A stretch of 64,000 nucleotides of DNA from an uncultured Lachnospiraceae bacterium (GCA_934352055.1 CAKRJY010000007.1:62001-126000); one strand, 5' to 3'; positions 41,942-51,965 are shown, counted from the first letter of the stretch. Program-made: numbers and translations. The notes: generated by a model not told the origin, from the sequence alone.

Positions 41942-41971
41942 GAAAAAACCGCAGTCTGTTCAAAGACTGCG
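41942..41971 (-). terminator. Terminator of the csoR-copA operon
   Basis: CCGCAGTCTTTGAACAGACTGCGG on the minus strand (perfect 9-bp arms) followed by TTTTTT. Confidence 0.88.
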
Positions 41972-41978
41972 GCATTTT

Positions 41979-44600
41979 CTATTTTATTCCTTCAAACTCA
42001 TATCCGGCTTCTTTTACTGTAGCAGCAAGCACATCCTCGGCTACCGGTGTACTCATCTTGACCACAACCTCGCATGCTTCATGATCTGCCTTTGCCTCGG
42101 TCACACCGTCGATTTTCTCCAATGCTTCCTTTACGTGTGCCTCGCAATGTGCACACATCATTCCTTTGACTTTTAATGTCTCTTCCATATCAAAATTCTC
42201 CTTATCTATCTTTTCTTTTTGATCCGCCTTTGTCTTGTCTTCTATTATAACAGTATCTTGCGCTTCTGTAACGTGCGATTTTGCTTTTTGTCCTTTGACT
42301 TTCTTATCCCGCTTGGTGTTGTAAATATCCACAAAATTGAGACGTAATGCATTTGTCACAACACAAAAACTGGATAAACTCATCGCTGCCGCTCCAAACA
42401 TCGGATTTAATTCCCAGCCATTCCAAGAATACCACAGTCCTGCAGCCAGTGGAATACCAATTGCATTATAGAAAAATGCCCAAAACAGGTTTTCATGGAT
42501 ATTGCGAAGCGTTCTGCGGCTCAGACGAATAGCCGCTGCCACATCCATCAGACGACTGTTCACCAGGACAACATCTGCGGCATCTATAGCAATATCTGTG
42601 CCTGCTCCGATAGCAACACCTACATCAGCGCGTGTCAGTGCAGGCGCATCATTGATACCATCACCGACCATCATCACATGCCCCTGCTCTGATAAGCGGC
42701 GCACTTCTTTTTCTTTTTCATCCGGCAGAACACCTGCAATCACTTCATCCACGCCTGCGCGACTTCCGATTGCCTCAGCTGTTTCCTCCCGGTCACCTGT
42801 TAGCATTACAACATGGATACCCATATCTTTTAACTGCGCAATGGCTTCCGGACTATCCTCTTTCATTTCATCTGCAACACAAATCATACCATAGAGCCGA
42901 TTCTGACTTGCAAAAAAGAGCGGTGTCTTGCCATGCTTTGCCAGGTTCTCCACACCATGACTTCTGGCATAGGATGAAAATGCCTGCCCCACCAATGGCG
43001 CAACGAATTCTTCTTTCCCCGCATAGACTTTCTGCCCCTGCCATACACCGGAAATTCCGTTGCCCGCCGTGATTGCAAACGACTCAACTTCCTGCGCAGC
43101 AACCTTTTGTTCCGTGCCATAGGAAAGCACTGCCTTTGCCAGTGGATGCTCACTTTTTGCTTCCAAAGAGACCGCAAGTGTTAGCAGTTCTTCCACACTA
43201 ATTCCTTCCTGCGGTATCACATCTGTCACCTTCGGCTGTCCTTTGGTAATTGTTCCTGTCTTATCCAAGACAACGGTTGTCGTCTTTCCCGCCTCTTCCA
43301 AAGAGGTCGCATTTTTAAATAAAATCCCTTTCTTCGCCCCAACACCATTACCAACCATAATGGCTACCGGTGTTGCCAGCCCCAACGCACAAGGACAGGA
43401 AATGACAAGTACCGCAATCGCACGGGATAGGGCAAAGCCAAAGGTCTGTCCCACACCAAGCCATATGACAAATGACAGCAGCGCAATCACAAGCACCGCT
43501 GGAACAAATACACCGGAAATACGGTCTGCCACCTTGGCAATCGGCGCTTTTGTTGCTGACGCATCGCTAACCATATGGATGATTTTTGCCAATGTGGTAT
43601 CCTCACCAACACGCGTAGCTTTTGCTGTTAAAAACCCGGAAGCATTGATGGTTGCAGCCGTCAGTTCGTCGCCAACGCTCTTATCCACCGGTATGCTTTC
43701 CCCGGAAATTGCAGATTCATCTACTGCACTTTCACCGGAAAGAATCACACCATCCACCGGTATGCTTTCCCCCGGTCGTACCACAAAGATGTCGTCTACT
43801 TTCACCTGCTCGATTGGCACTCTTTTTTCTTCTCCATCCACCAGAATGGTCGCTTGTTTCGGCGCCAATTCCATCAGTCCCCGCAGTGCATCCGTTGTTC
43901 TTCCTTTGGAATATGCCTCCAGCATCTTACCTACGGTGATCAAGGTCAGTATCATGGCTGCGGATTCAAAATAAAAAGAATCCATATATTTCATCACGCC
44001 ATTCATATCTCCTGCCATCTGTGCTCCTGTCATGGCAAAAAGCGCATACACACTATAGCCAAAGGATGCCCCGGCGCCCATAGCTACCAGCGTATCCATG
44101 TTCGGAGCCTTGTGCCAGGCACTCTGAAATCCACTGATAAAAAATCTCTGGTTTATCACCATAACTGCAATAGTTAAGAGCAACTGGTATAATCCCATTG
44201 CCACATGATTGCCTTCCATAAAAGCCGGCAATGGCCAATTCCACATCATATGCCCCATAGAAACATACATTAGCGGCAGCAAAAAACAAAGGGACGCAAT
44301 CAGACGATTGCGCAATGTATGAAAGGCTTTCTTTTGTGTACTCGCCAACTGATCCGCTTCACTTGTTCCGCTCTTGTCCTGCACCTGTCCTCTCTGTCCA
44401 TCTTCTTTTAAGGATGCCCCATAACCGGCTTCTGTGACTGCCGCGATAATGACTCCGCTGTCTGCATTGCCCTCCACATTCATGGAGTTTGTCAACAAGT
44501 TGACCGCAACATCCGTCACGCCGTCCACATTTCGCACGACCTTTTCTACGCGCGCCGAACATGCCGCGCAGGACATTCCTGTTACGTCATATTTTTGCAT
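41979..44600 (-). CDS. copA: Copper-translocating P-type ATPase with N- and C-terminal metal-binding domains
   Basis: An 873-residue P1B-ATPase that exports Cu(I). The N-terminal heavy-metal domain has [15 protein letters not shown]. The core shows [11 protein letters not shown] (actuator), the ion site [24 protein letters not shown] (phosphorylated Asp), SEHPLAKAV and [10 protein letters not shown]. After the last helices, a charged linker leads to a second heavy-metal domain ([20 protein letters not shown]) at the C-terminus. That looks like a CopZ-type chaperone fused to the pump, which is less common than N-terminal tandem domains. It follows csoR in one operon under a copper-responsive promoter. 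Confidence 0.95.
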   Translation of the reverse strand: MQKYDVTGMSCAACSARVEKVVRNVDGVTDVAVNLLTNSMNVEGNADSGVIIAAVTEAGYGASLKEDGQRGQVQDKSGTSEADQLASTQKKAFHTLRNRLIASLCFLLPLMYVSMGHMMWNWPLPAFMEGNHVAMGLYQLLLTIAVMVINQRFFISGFQSAWHKAPNMDTLVAMGAGASFGYSVYALFAMTGAQMAGDMNGVMKYMDSFYFESAAMILTLITVGKMLEAYSKGRTTDALRGLMELAPKQATILVDGEEKRVPIEQVKVDDIFVVRPGESIPVDGVILSGESAVDESAISGESIPVDKSVGDELTAATINASGFLTAKATRVGEDTTLAKIIHMVSDASATKAPIAKVADRISGVFVPAVLVIALLSFVIWLGVGQTFGFALSRAIAVLVISCPCALGLATPVAIMVGNGVGAKKGILFKNATSLEEAGKTTTVVLDKTGTITKGQPKVTDVIPQEGISVEELLTLAVSLEAKSEHPLAKAVLSYGTEQKVAAQEVESFAITAGNGISGVWQGQKVYAGKEEFVAPLVGQAFSSYARSHGVENLAKHGKTPLFFASQNRLYGMICVADEMKEDSPEAIAQLKDMGIHVVMLTGDREETAEAIGSRAGVDEVIAGVLPDEKEKEVRRLSEQGHVMMVGDGINDAPALTRADVGVAIGAGTDIAIDAADVVLVNSRLMDVAAAIRLSRRTLRNIHENLFWAFFYNAIGIPLAAGLWYSWNGWELNPMFGAAAMSLSSFCVVTNALRLNFVDIYNTKRDKKVKGQKAKSHVTEAQDTVIIEDKTKADQKEKIDKENFDMEETLKVKGMMCAHCEAHVKEALEKIDGVTEAKADHEACEVVVKMSTPVAEDVLAATVKEAGYEFEGIK

Positions 44601-44611
44601 GTCTGTCCTCC

Positions 44612-44932
44612 TTATTTCATCAACTTCTGCAGGGTCACAACAAGTTCATCCACTTTCTCGTCCTTGCCTTCCCGGATATCATTTGCCACGCAAGTCTTAA
44701 TGTGGTTTGCAAGCAGTACCTTGTTAAAACTGTTAAGAGCCGAGGTGATTGCACTGACCTGTGTCAAAATATCCACACAATAGGCATCGTTTTCCACCAT
44801 GCCCTTGACCCCACGCACCTGACCTTCAATGCGGCTCAGACGATTCATCATATCTTTATATTCTTTCTCGTCGCGCACTTTTTTATTACAGGAACTACAG
44901 TGCGGACAGGTATTTTCCATCTTTTCTCCCAT
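44612..44932 (-). CDS. csoR: Copper-sensing repressor CsoR
   Basis: A 106-residue all-helical repressor. The copper-binding triad is present: Cys in [10 protein letters not shown] and His-x3-Cys in [10 protein letters not shown]. The central [19 protein letters not shown] is the DNA-contact region of the family. The N-terminus has additional cysteines (CPHCSSC). The ATG at 44932 has AGGAGG five bases upstream; an extension to 45265 covers the promoter and is rejected. It represses the csoR-copA operon through the palindrome in the promoter and releases it when copper binds. Confidence 0.95.
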   Translation of the reverse strand: MGEKMENTCPHCSSCNKKVRDEKEYKDMMNRLSRIEGQVRGVKGMVENDAYCVDILTQVSAITSALNSFNKVLLANHIKTCVANDIREGKDEKVDELVVTLQKLMK

Positions 44933-45011
44933 CTCGTCCTCCTTTCTTCGGACCACAGGGACACTCCATGTGGCAAAAGGAACGTCCCTGCTATCTGACT
45001 TTCGTGGGCTT

Positions 45012-45040
45012 ATTATATACCCCATGGGGGTATATGTCAA
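45012..45040 (-). promoter_or_regulatory. csoR-copA promoter with CsoR operator in its spacer
   Basis: On the minus strand consensus TTGACA (45040-45035), 17 bases and TATAAT (45017-45012). The spacer is the palindrome ATATACCCC..GGGGTATAT (45015-45035), of the G/C-core type bound by CsoR. Repressor bound here would block polymerase. Confidence 0.9.
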
Positions 45041-45092
45041 TTCCTTTTTCATGGCATTTTTAAATTGTGTCGTCGAAGATACCTGAAAAAAG

Positions 45093-45138
45093 CAAAAAAA
45101 ATCCCATGCATAAGTCACGAAAATACTTATGCATGGGA
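45093..45138 (-). terminator. Terminator of the sugar kinase gene
   Basis: TCCCATGCATAAGT and ACTTATGCATGGGA are perfect arms around a 9-base loop; on the minus strand TTTTTTTT follows. Confidence 0.9.
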
Positions 45139-45147
45139 CAAACATGG

Positions 45148-46167
45148 TTAGCGGTTCATTTCGGATACCGGGCCTTTGGCATTGTGATCTGCGATAACAT
45201 ATTCCACTTCTTTCAGATCTGACGATGGCAAATCTCCAGGAATTGTATTTTTGATTGCACTGCATGCATTACCAAAAGCGAGTGCCTTCTTGCAATCCAT
45301 ATCGGAAGAAAGTAAACCATAAAGCATTCCTCCGCAATATGCATCTCCACTACCAATACGATCAACAACGTCAATCTTTTCATATGGCTGTTCTGTATAG
45401 AATGTATCACTCTTTGCTTCATAAATCATAGAGCCAAAACTATGCTGCTTTGGACTGTGAACCACACGCTGCGTAGAGGCTACAATCTGAATCGGATATT
45501 CTTTTGTAAAAGAACGCATGATATCCTCTAAGGTTCCTTCTTTTAAAAAGGTCAGACGCGCTGTATCCTCGGAGCAGAAGAAAATATCTACATAAGGAAG
45601 AATGCCTTCAATACACTCTTTTGCCTCTGCGCCTGTCCACAAATTCAAGCGGAAATTCACATCAAAGGAAATCATAGCTCCGGCCTGTTTGAAGCGTTTG
45701 ATCATTTCAACCGCACATGTTCTTGCTTCCGGACAAAGTGCCAGGGTAATACCGGATACATGAAAACAACGGGTTGATGTATACATTTCTTCTGGAAATT
45801 CATCAATCGATATTCTTGTAATGGAGCTGTGTTTTCTATCGTATACCACCTGCGGTTTACGCGGAAATGTTGCACTTTCATAAAAGTATGATCCCAGACG
45901 CGCATCTTCTGTATGATCCCAAACCAGATAATCATCACTGACGTTCATAGAACGCACCTTGCTTCGCGCAAGTTCTCCAATGGCATTTGCCGGTAATTTT
46001 GAAATAATTCCTGTGTGCAATCCCAAAAGTGATACACCGGATGCAACATTCAATTCTGCACCGCCCACATGACTTTCAAATTCCATGCTTCTGACAATTC
46101 TCTTATTTTCCTTTGGCGAGAGACGAAGTAAAACCTCACCGAGCGTCAATAAGTCAAATTTTTCCAT
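45148..46167 (-). CDS. PfkB-family sugar kinase, probably 2-keto-3-deoxygluconate kinase
   Basis: A 339-residue ribokinase-fold enzyme. The N-terminal LLTLGEVLLRLSP and GGAELNVASGVSLLG, and the C-terminal ATP/anion-hole signature DRIGSGDAYCGGMLYGL (with the catalytic Asp) define the family. The LGExLLRLSP start and overall pattern are closest to KDG kinases, but no uronate genes are adjacent, so fructokinase or another substrate is possible. Single-gene unit ending at a strong terminator. Confidence 0.82.
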   Translation of the reverse strand: MEKFDLLTLGEVLLRLSPKENKRIVRSMEFESHVGGAELNVASGVSLLGLHTGIISKLPANAIGELARSKVRSMNVSDDYLVWDHTEDARLGSYFYESATFPRKPQVVYDRKHSSITRISIDEFPEEMYTSTRCFHVSGITLALCPEARTCAVEMIKRFKQAGAMISFDVNFRLNLWTGAEAKECIEGILPYVDIFFCSEDTARLTFLKEGTLEDIMRSFTKEYPIQIVASTQRVVHSPKQHSFGSMIYEAKSDTFYTEQPYEKIDVVDRIGSGDAYCGGMLYGLLSSDMDCKKALAFGNACSAIKNTIPGDLPSSDLKEVEYVIADHNAKGPVSEMNR

Positions 46168-46197
46168 TTCCTTTTCCTCCAGTTATATTTTTGTATA

Positions 46198-47550
46198 TTA
46201 AAATTTCTTATATTGAATCCGTTTAAAACAAATTATATAGGTAATGATGTGTGCACATAGCGTAATTGACCAGGTAATTGGATATGCCATATAAAGAACC
46301 TTCTCTGTATGATACATTTGAAAAATAGTAGCGATCCAGACCAGACGAAGACCACATGCACCAATAATAGACATGATCATTGGCAAAATTGATTTTCCGA
46401 TTCCACGCAGACATCCTACCATGGTATCCATCATACCACACAAAAAATATGGCATACAAATATAAGACATGCGCACCAATCCTGCTGCAACGACCGGCTT
46501 GCTTTCTGTATAAATATGAAGCAGCGTCCTGCCAAACAAATATGCACTTTCACCGGTAACCAGACCTACCACAAGAACAATGCCCATACATAAAAACATT
46601 ACTTTTTTGATTCGTTTTTTATCTCCTGCGCCATAATTCTGGCTGGTAAACGTAACCGCCGTCTGCGATACTGCATTCATTGCCATGTACACAAAGCCTT
46701 CGATATTACTTGCAGCTGAATTGCCGGCAATCACCGTACTGCCAAACGAATTGATTGCAGATTGAATGACGACATTTGACAGGGAAAATACCGTACCCTG
46801 AATTCCTGCCGGTAAACCAATCCGTATAATTCTGCCTAACACATCCGTCTTAATTCCCAGCTTAGAAAAAGTAAAATGCATCACGCCGTCCTGACGTCCC
46901 AGATAAAATAACACCAATCCTGCCGAGATATACTCAGATACTACGGTAGCAATGGCAACACCTGCAACATCCATAGAGCATCCGATGACAAGCACCAGAT
47001 TTAATATGACATTCACAACCCCCGATGCCAAAAGGAAATAAAGTGGTGTTCTTGTATTTCCAATTGCACGTAAAATAGCCGCGCCAAAATTATACGTTAA
47101 AAGTGCCGGCATTCCCAAAAAATAAATCTGTAAATATGTCGTTGCAAGACCTATGACATCATCGGGTGAGCCCATCCACACCAGAAGCTGATGTGATGTC
47201 AATGTCCCAAAAATGCTAAGGAACACACCGCATACAAGGCTTAATGTAATACTGGTATGAATCGTATCCACGACCTTTTCTTTGTGGTCGCATCCAAAAT
47301 AAAATGCCACTGTCACATTAGCACCCACCGATAATCCCATAAAAAGATTAACCAACAAGTTAATCAGTGATGATGTGGATCCTACAGCCGCCAGCGATTC
47401 GTTCCCGGCAAATCTTCCAACCACAATAATATCAGCTGCATTAAAAAGAAGTTGTAATACGCCGGATAAAATCACAGGAATCGTAAAAGCAATCATTTTG
47501 CCCAAAAGCGGTCCATGGATCATATCGACTTCTTTTGTATTCGCTCTCAT
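46198..47550 (-). CDS. MATE family efflux transporter (second copy)
   Basis: A 450-residue protein with about twelve membrane helices. Family hallmarks are FNAADIIVVGRFAGNESLAAVG in the first half and TFTSQNYGAGDKKRIKKVM in the second. It is distinct from the MATE at 9.7 kb and has no MarR neighbour. It starts MRANTKEVDMIHGPLLGKM, with GAAGGGG before the ATG, and ends 30 bases before the sugar kinase gene. Exported compound unknown. Confidence 0.92.
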   Translation of the reverse strand: MRANTKEVDMIHGPLLGKMIAFTIPVILSGVLQLLFNAADIIVVGRFAGNESLAAVGSTSSLINLLVNLFMGLSVGANVTVAFYFGCDHKEKVVDTIHTSITLSLVCGVFLSIFGTLTSHQLLVWMGSPDDVIGLATTYLQIYFLGMPALLTYNFGAAILRAIGNTRTPLYFLLASGVVNVILNLVLVIGCSMDVAGVAIATVVSEYISAGLVLFYLGRQDGVMHFTFSKLGIKTDVLGRIIRIGLPAGIQGTVFSLSNVVIQSAINSFGSTVIAGNSAASNIEGFVYMAMNAVSQTAVTFTSQNYGAGDKKRIKKVMFLCMGIVLVVGLVTGESAYLFGRTLLHIYTESKPVVAAGLVRMSYICMPYFLCGMMDTMVGCLRGIGKSILPMIMSIIGACGLRLVWIATIFQMYHTEKVLYMAYPITWSITLCAHIITYIICFKRIQYKKF

Positions 47551-47590
47551 TCTGTTTCCCCTTCTGTTTCTATCATGTTATCGCATATAT

Positions 47591-48772
47591 TTATTCTGCA
47601 TCCGAAGGCAACTTCTCTATATTTGTCTTCTCATCATATGTCTCTAAGAAGTGGTGTTTCACACCATCCTTTTTGTAGGCAATGATTGTGCTCAGATTCA
47701 CGTTTTCTACGCTTTTAAAAATATTTCCTTCCACATACGGATTTGTTTTCTTCATCTCGCGAATCAGATTTTTTACTTCTAATCTCTTTGAATTATTCTG
47801 CCCATTGTCCTGACAGGAAGAACATGTTTCCGTAAATTTACATGCACATTGCAGAAAATACAAATTGTTGTAATCACGCCATTTCTTAATATCATCTTCA
47901 CGCACAAGATACAGCGGACGAATCAATTCCATTCCTTCAAAATTTGTACTGTGGAGTTTCGGCATCATGGTCTGCATCTGCGCCCCATAGAGCATACCCA
48001 TCAGAATCGTCTCAATCACATCATCATAATGGTGCCCCAATGCGATTTTATTACAGCCAAGCTGCTTTGCCTGATGATACAGATGCCCTCTGCGCATACG
48101 CGCGCACAGATAACACGGCGACTTTTCTATCTCAAATACTGCATCAAAAATGTCGGACTCAAAAATAGTAATCGGTATCCCCAGCTTTTTCGCATTGTTC
48201 TCAATAATCTGACGATTTGCTGCACTGTAACCCGGGTCCATTACCAAAAAGACAAGCTCAAATTCTACTTTGTGATGACGCTGCAATTCCTGAAAGAGCT
48301 TTGCCATCAACATGGAATCCTTACCACCTGATATACACACCGCAATCTTGTCACCTTCCTGCACTAATTCATAATCACGGACAGCCTTGGTAAACTTGCT
48401 CCAGATGCTTTTTTTAAATTTCTTACGCAGACTCTGTTCAATATCAAACGTTGTGATTTCCGGTGTCTGCTCCTCTTCCTGCATCTTTTGCATCAGCCAT
48501 GCGAGATATCCTCCCTGCAAACTGTATGCATCCCATCCAGCTTCACGCAAGCGCGCTGCAAGAGCGAGACTGCTTTCGCCTTTTTTACAACACAAAATCA
48601 CTGTTTTTTCGCGCCATTTTTCTGCGTCTTCCAAAAGCATTTCTTCTGTGATATTTATACTTCCCGGAATGTTTCCATAGGAAAAAGAAAGTTCATCCCT
48701 GATATCAATTAAACTATAATCTTCTTTTTTCATGGCACCTATTTGCTGCCATGATATCTCCAATTGTTCCAT
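47591..48772 (-). CDS. Rhodanese-TtcA-like tRNA thiolation fusion protein
   Basis: A 393-residue fusion. Residues about 5-100 are a rhodanese domain (YSLIDIRDELSFSYGNIPGS; active-site loop VILCCKKGESS). Residues about 130-370 are an ATP-pyrophosphatase of the TtcA/TilS family with the PP-loop VCISGGKDSMLMAKL, the CxxC CYLCARMRRG and GHHYDDVIET. TtcA adds sulfur to C32 of tRNA, and the rhodanese domain could supply persulfide sulfur. A C-terminal CxxC (ETCSSCQDN) is also present. The exact tRNA target is not proven. Confidence 0.85.
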   Translation of the reverse strand: MEQLEISWQQIGAMKKEDYSLIDIRDELSFSYGNIPGSINITEEMLLEDAEKWREKTVILCCKKGESSLALAARLREAGWDAYSLQGGYLAWLMQKMQEEEQTPEITTFDIEQSLRKKFKKSIWSKFTKAVRDYELVQEGDKIAVCISGGKDSMLMAKLFQELQRHHKVEFELVFLVMDPGYSAANRQIIENNAKKLGIPITIFESDIFDAVFEIEKSPCYLCARMRRGHLYHQAKQLGCNKIALGHHYDDVIETILMGMLYGAQMQTMMPKLHSTNFEGMELIRPLYLVREDDIKKWRDYNNLYFLQCACKFTETCSSCQDNGQNNSKRLEVKNLIREMKKTNPYVEGNIFKSVENVNLSTIIAYKKDGVKHHFLETYDEKTNIEKLPSDAE

Positions 48773-48827
48773 ACGAATATTTTACCTTTTATCGCTTTTT
48801 TTGTTGCATTTTCCGCTCTCTAAATAA

Positions 48828-48868
48828 AAAATCGGCTATATACAATCATTTGTATCATACCCGATTTT
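48828..48868. terminator. Bidirectional terminator
   Basis: AAAATCGG...CCGATTTT with inner ATACAA/TTGTAT; T tracts follow on both strands. It ends the DUF2798 gene on the minus strand. Confidence 0.8.
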
Positions 48869-48937
48869 TTTCGTGGATAAAAGTATAATTCCCACGATTT
48901 TTGTATTATTTTTACATCTTCTTTTTAGATATACTTG

Positions 48938-49429
48938 CTAATTCTCCGCAAGCATTTCTTCTTCTACTCTTTTTTCCACTTCCTTGCGTTCAAATAGCAA
49001 TCGAAAAATCAAACGCACAAGTGGCCCGCAATAGAACATCTGCCAACAAATTGCCATTGGAAAATTCATTGCCCATGTCTTGATCCACATACCAAAACTC
49101 GGCTCCTTAAATAAAAAAGTCGCAATGAGACTCATGACCGGACACATGATACAGCAAATACAGATAGAGATCGCGTAGGTTATGAACTGTGGACGATCCT
49201 GCGGCGTCATCACAGAAAATGCCAGACCCTTGGCAATCTTTCCGACAACGAAAAACTCTAAAATAAAAGCGATTGGTACCATAATCGGCAGTTCATGTAA
49301 AGCAGCTACAAATGTTGCTCCGCAGACATCTCCTGTATTTAACGCTACGTTATATACCACCATTCCATAAACCATAACGGTCGCCATAATGGCGGTAAAT
49401 ACTACATCCTGAAACTTATTTTTTGGCAT
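48938..49429 (-). CDS. DUF2798-family membrane protein
   Basis: A 163-residue protein with four hydrophobic helices (FTAIMATVMVYGMVVYNVAL; MVPIAFILEFFVVGKIA; ISICICCIMCPVMSLIATFL; MNFPMAICWQMFYCGPLV). The pattern corresponds to DUF2798 proteins, which have no assigned function. The start at 49429 has AAAAGGAG upstream; the longer frame covers a terminator hairpin and is rejected. It stands alone between two terminators. Confidence 0.75.
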   Translation of the reverse strand: MPKNKFQDVVFTAIMATVMVYGMVVYNVALNTGDVCGATFVAALHELPIMVPIAFILEFFVVGKIAKGLAFSVMTPQDRPQFITYAISICICCIMCPVMSLIATFLFKEPSFGMWIKTWAMNFPMAICWQMFYCGPLVRLIFRLLFERKEVEKRVEEEMLAEN

Positions 49430-49467
49430 AATAATCTCCTTTTCTTTCCCTATATTTGTTGTTGCCA

Positions 49468-49510
49468 TAAAAAAAGTGGGAACATGAAACTTTCGTCTCG
49501 TGTTCCCACT
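49468..49510 (-). terminator. Terminator in front of the DUF2798 gene
   Basis: On the minus strand GTGGGAACA...TGTTCCCAC with inner GAGACGAAAGTTTC and then TTTTTTT. It ends transcripts from larE or acts as an attenuator for the next gene, whose start is 40 bases on. Confidence 0.82.
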
Positions 49511-49636
49511 GCAACTACCATTAATTGCATTAAGCATAGCACAATTTATTTTTTCTCGTAATACGCAAATTATTTTTCTCTCTTTTATACAGTTCGCACA
49601 AAATGCTATGTCATATTATATACAAATTGCACAGGT

Positions 49637-50464
49637 TTAATGTTCTATAACCCCAATATTCATGCTTCCCATCTGGTAACCGCCCAGATCCAGGGTTACA
49701 TAAGCAAATCCGATTTCTTTGAAATAGGAATAAATCTTTTCGCGCTTGGCAGCTTCTACCAGAATTGCAATTTCCTGTGGCAAAACCTCAATACGCGCCA
49801 TGGTAGCTTCACCTTCTCCGTGGATACGCACTCGCACCTGATGAAATCCAAGATCTAAGAGCAACTGTTCTGCCCGATCTACCATGCCAAGACGCTCCTC
49901 ACTGATTGTCTCGCCATAAACAAAGCGGGATGCTAAGCAGGCAAAAGATTGTTTATCCCAGGTCGGCAGATTGAGTCGTTTTGACAATTCCCGTATCTCC
50001 TGTTTTGTCAATTTTGCTGCACGCAAAGGACTTTTGATTCCAAGTTCTTCTACGGCGCGCAGGCCCGGACGATAATCTCCGTTATCATCCATATTGGATC
50101 CTTCCACCACTGCCGCCAAATGATTTTCTTCCGCGATTGCAAGTATTTTTTCAAACAGTTCATGCTTGCACAGATAGCATCGATTCTTTGGATTGTGACG
50201 AAATCCCTCGATATCCAGTTCTTCTGAGACTACGATAACTTGTCGGATTCCTCTCTTTTCACAAAATCCCTGTGCTTCTTTTCGCTCCCTTTCCGGGAAA
50301 GAACAAGAAGATGCCGTGACCGCCATCACATGATCTTTGCCAAGTGTATCTACAGCTGCTGCTAATAAAAATGTGGAATCTACACCACTGGAAAATGCAA
50401 CCGCCACACTTTTCATTGCACGCAATTCTTCCTGTAAAGCTTTATACTTTTCCTCTAAAGTCAT
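49637..50464 (-). CDS. larE: ATP-dependent sacrificial sulfur transferase LarE
   Basis: A 275-residue PP-loop enzyme: FSSGVDSTFLLAAAVD (pyrophosphatase loop; SSGVDS instead of SGGVDS), CYLCKHELFEKI and the C-terminal FACLASRFVYGE whose Cys would be the sulfur donor in LarE. LarE inserts sulfur into the nickel-pincer cofactor of lactate racemase. No larA, larB or larC gene is in this window, so either they lie elsewhere or this member serves another pincer-dependent enzyme. It is followed by a terminator and preceded by a HAD gene 20 bases away. Confidence 0.9.
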   Translation of the reverse strand: MTLEEKYKALQEELRAMKSVAVAFSSGVDSTFLLAAAVDTLGKDHVMAVTASSCSFPERERKEAQGFCEKRGIRQVIVVSEELDIEGFRHNPKNRCYLCKHELFEKILAIAEENHLAAVVEGSNMDDNGDYRPGLRAVEELGIKSPLRAAKLTKQEIRELSKRLNLPTWDKQSFACLASRFVYGETISEERLGMVDRAEQLLLDLGFHQVRVRIHGEGEATMARIEVLPQEIAILVEAAKREKIYSYFKEIGFAYVTLDLGGYQMGSMNIGVIEH

Positions 50465-50484
50465 TGGTCATTCTCCTTGTCCTT

Positions 50485-51123
50485 CTATGCCAGCACTTTT
50501 TCTATCACATCCACCAGATCAGATAATGTATCAATCTTTTCTACCGGCTCCGCAATCTCACCAAATCCATATGCAGCATGAATAAATGGCAACCCGGCTT
50601 CCATTGTCGCATCGTAATCTCCCTGGATATCTCCTACATAAACTCCTGCATCCAATTTATTCTTTTCATATAACAAGCGGATATTTTGTCCCTTTGGCTT
50701 ACCATTATCACCAAAACAACTGATATCTTCAAATAAATCATGAAACGAAAAATAATCCAAAAATGCTTCAATATAACCTGCCTGGCAGTTGCTCACTATA
50801 TACAAATGGTAACCCATTTTTTTCAGCTGTTCCATCGTCTTTCGCAAATCCGGATAAAGCATTCCACCATGTTCCCGCAAATAATCATTCTCTACTTTAC
50901 AACACGTTGTCAGTAGCGTCTCGCGTTCTTTTCCCTGCGTAAATGGGAAAAGCATCTCTGCTATTTTATCCATGGTTCGTCCCATTGTTCGATACATGTC
51001 TTCCTTCGTCACAACTGCATCTTTATATCCGCACTGCTGCAATGCCAATGTCCACGACTCAGCCACCTGCTCTGCGGAATCCCAAAGTGTACCGTCCATA
51101 TCAAAAATGATTCCTTTTTTCAT
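50485..51123 (-). CDS. HAD-family hydrolase (phosphoglycolate phosphatase-like)
   Basis: A 212-residue HAD phosphatase. The nucleophile motif is IIFDMDGTLWDSAEQV, motif II YIVSNC and motif III/IV GKPKGQNIRL and YVGDIQGDYDATMEAG. The helical cap between residues 15 and 80 is subclass I. Substrate not predictable; phosphoglycolate or a similar small phosphate is usual. It is 20 bases upstream of larE and 13 bases downstream of the SGNH gene, so the three may form an operon. Confidence 0.88.
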   Translation of the reverse strand: MKKGIIFDMDGTLWDSAEQVAESWTLALQQCGYKDAVVTKEDMYRTMGRTMDKIAEMLFPFTQGKERETLLTTCCKVENDYLREHGGMLYPDLRKTMEQLKKMGYHLYIVSNCQAGYIEAFLDYFSFHDLFEDISCFGDNGKPKGQNIRLLYEKNKLDAGVYVGDIQGDYDATMEAGLPFIHAAYGFGEIAEPVEKIDTLSDLVDVIEKVLA

Positions 51124-51136
51124 TCGCTTTCCTCTT

Positions 51137-51856
51137 TCACTTTTTTTCTATACATTCATAAATATAATTTGCAATGGCCTGATTGCCTTGTGCATTTGGA
51201 TGAATCCCATCCGGGAACCACTCACTGTGGTCTTTTGTCAATTGGTAAAGATCAATGTATTCCACATCCATCTGCTCTGATACCTGCATAATGATTTTGT
51301 ACATACTACCACAGATGACATCATTTTGTATTCCATATTTGATTCTGCCATCTTTTGGATTTGCAAAAGCCCGTGGTGGCTGCATCAAATAAATTTGAGC
51401 ATCAGGAGATGCCTCCTGATAAGAGGATACAAACGAAACCAATGCTTTTTGGTATTGTTCTTCATCCCACTGATAATCTTTTGCGTCATTGGTTCCAAGC
51501 ATCAATACATAAATAGAGGCGTCTGCCTCCAGACTCTTCCGATATAGAGTCTCTTCGCAGTAGGGATCATCCCCCTCCTCCATAAGCGTTCGTCCACTCA
51601 TACCGTAGTTTAACACCTGATAAGTATCCCCTAAAAGTTTCTGCAAATATGCAGGATACGACTGGCTTTTCCGATGACCCAAAACACCTGCACCATAGGT
51701 GATGCTGTCACCCACACACGCCACCTGTATTTTTTTCTGTTTTATGCGTGGTGCCGGTGGATACTGAACTATATAGATTCCCAACCGGATCATCCCATAT
51801 CCGATAAGTAAAACCAGACACGCAATTCCTAAAATCATTCCTTTTTTCTTCATCAT
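51137..51856 (-). CDS. SGNH/GDSL-family hydrolase, membrane-anchored
   Basis: A 239-residue protein. One N-terminal helix (GMILGIACLVLLIGYGMIRL) anchors it outside the cell. The catalytic blocks are VACVGDSITYGAG (Ser), the block II Gly in YGMSGRTL, LGTNDAKDY (Asn) and DGIHPNAQG (Asp/His). SGNH enzymes are esterases or deacetylases acting on lipids or cell-wall sugars. The substrate is unknown. It lies first in a possible operon with the HAD and larE genes. Confidence 0.88.
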   Translation of the reverse strand: MMKKKGMILGIACLVLLIGYGMIRLGIYIVQYPPAPRIKQKKIQVACVGDSITYGAGVLGHRKSQSYPAYLQKLLGDTYQVLNYGMSGRTLMEEGDDPYCEETLYRKSLEADASIYVLMLGTNDAKDYQWDEEQYQKALVSFVSSYQEASPDAQIYLMQPPRAFANPKDGRIKYGIQNDVICGSMYKIIMQVSEQMDVEYIDLYQLTKDHSEWFPDGIHPNAQGNQAIANYIYECIEKK

Positions 51857-51886
51857 TTTCTCATTATAGCAAACCTTTTATAAAAC

Positions 51887-51924
51887 GCAACAACAGAGCC
51901 TCGAAAGGCTCTGTTGTTGCTACG
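51887..51924 (-). terminator. Terminator of the xylulokinase operon
   Basis: GCAACAACAGAGCC and GGCTCTGTTGTTGC form a perfect 14-bp stem around a 6-base loop; the minus strand continues GTTTTAT. Confidence 0.85.
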
Positions 51925-51965
51925 ATTCATGCACTACAGGGTTATACGTTATAATCACATGTTAT

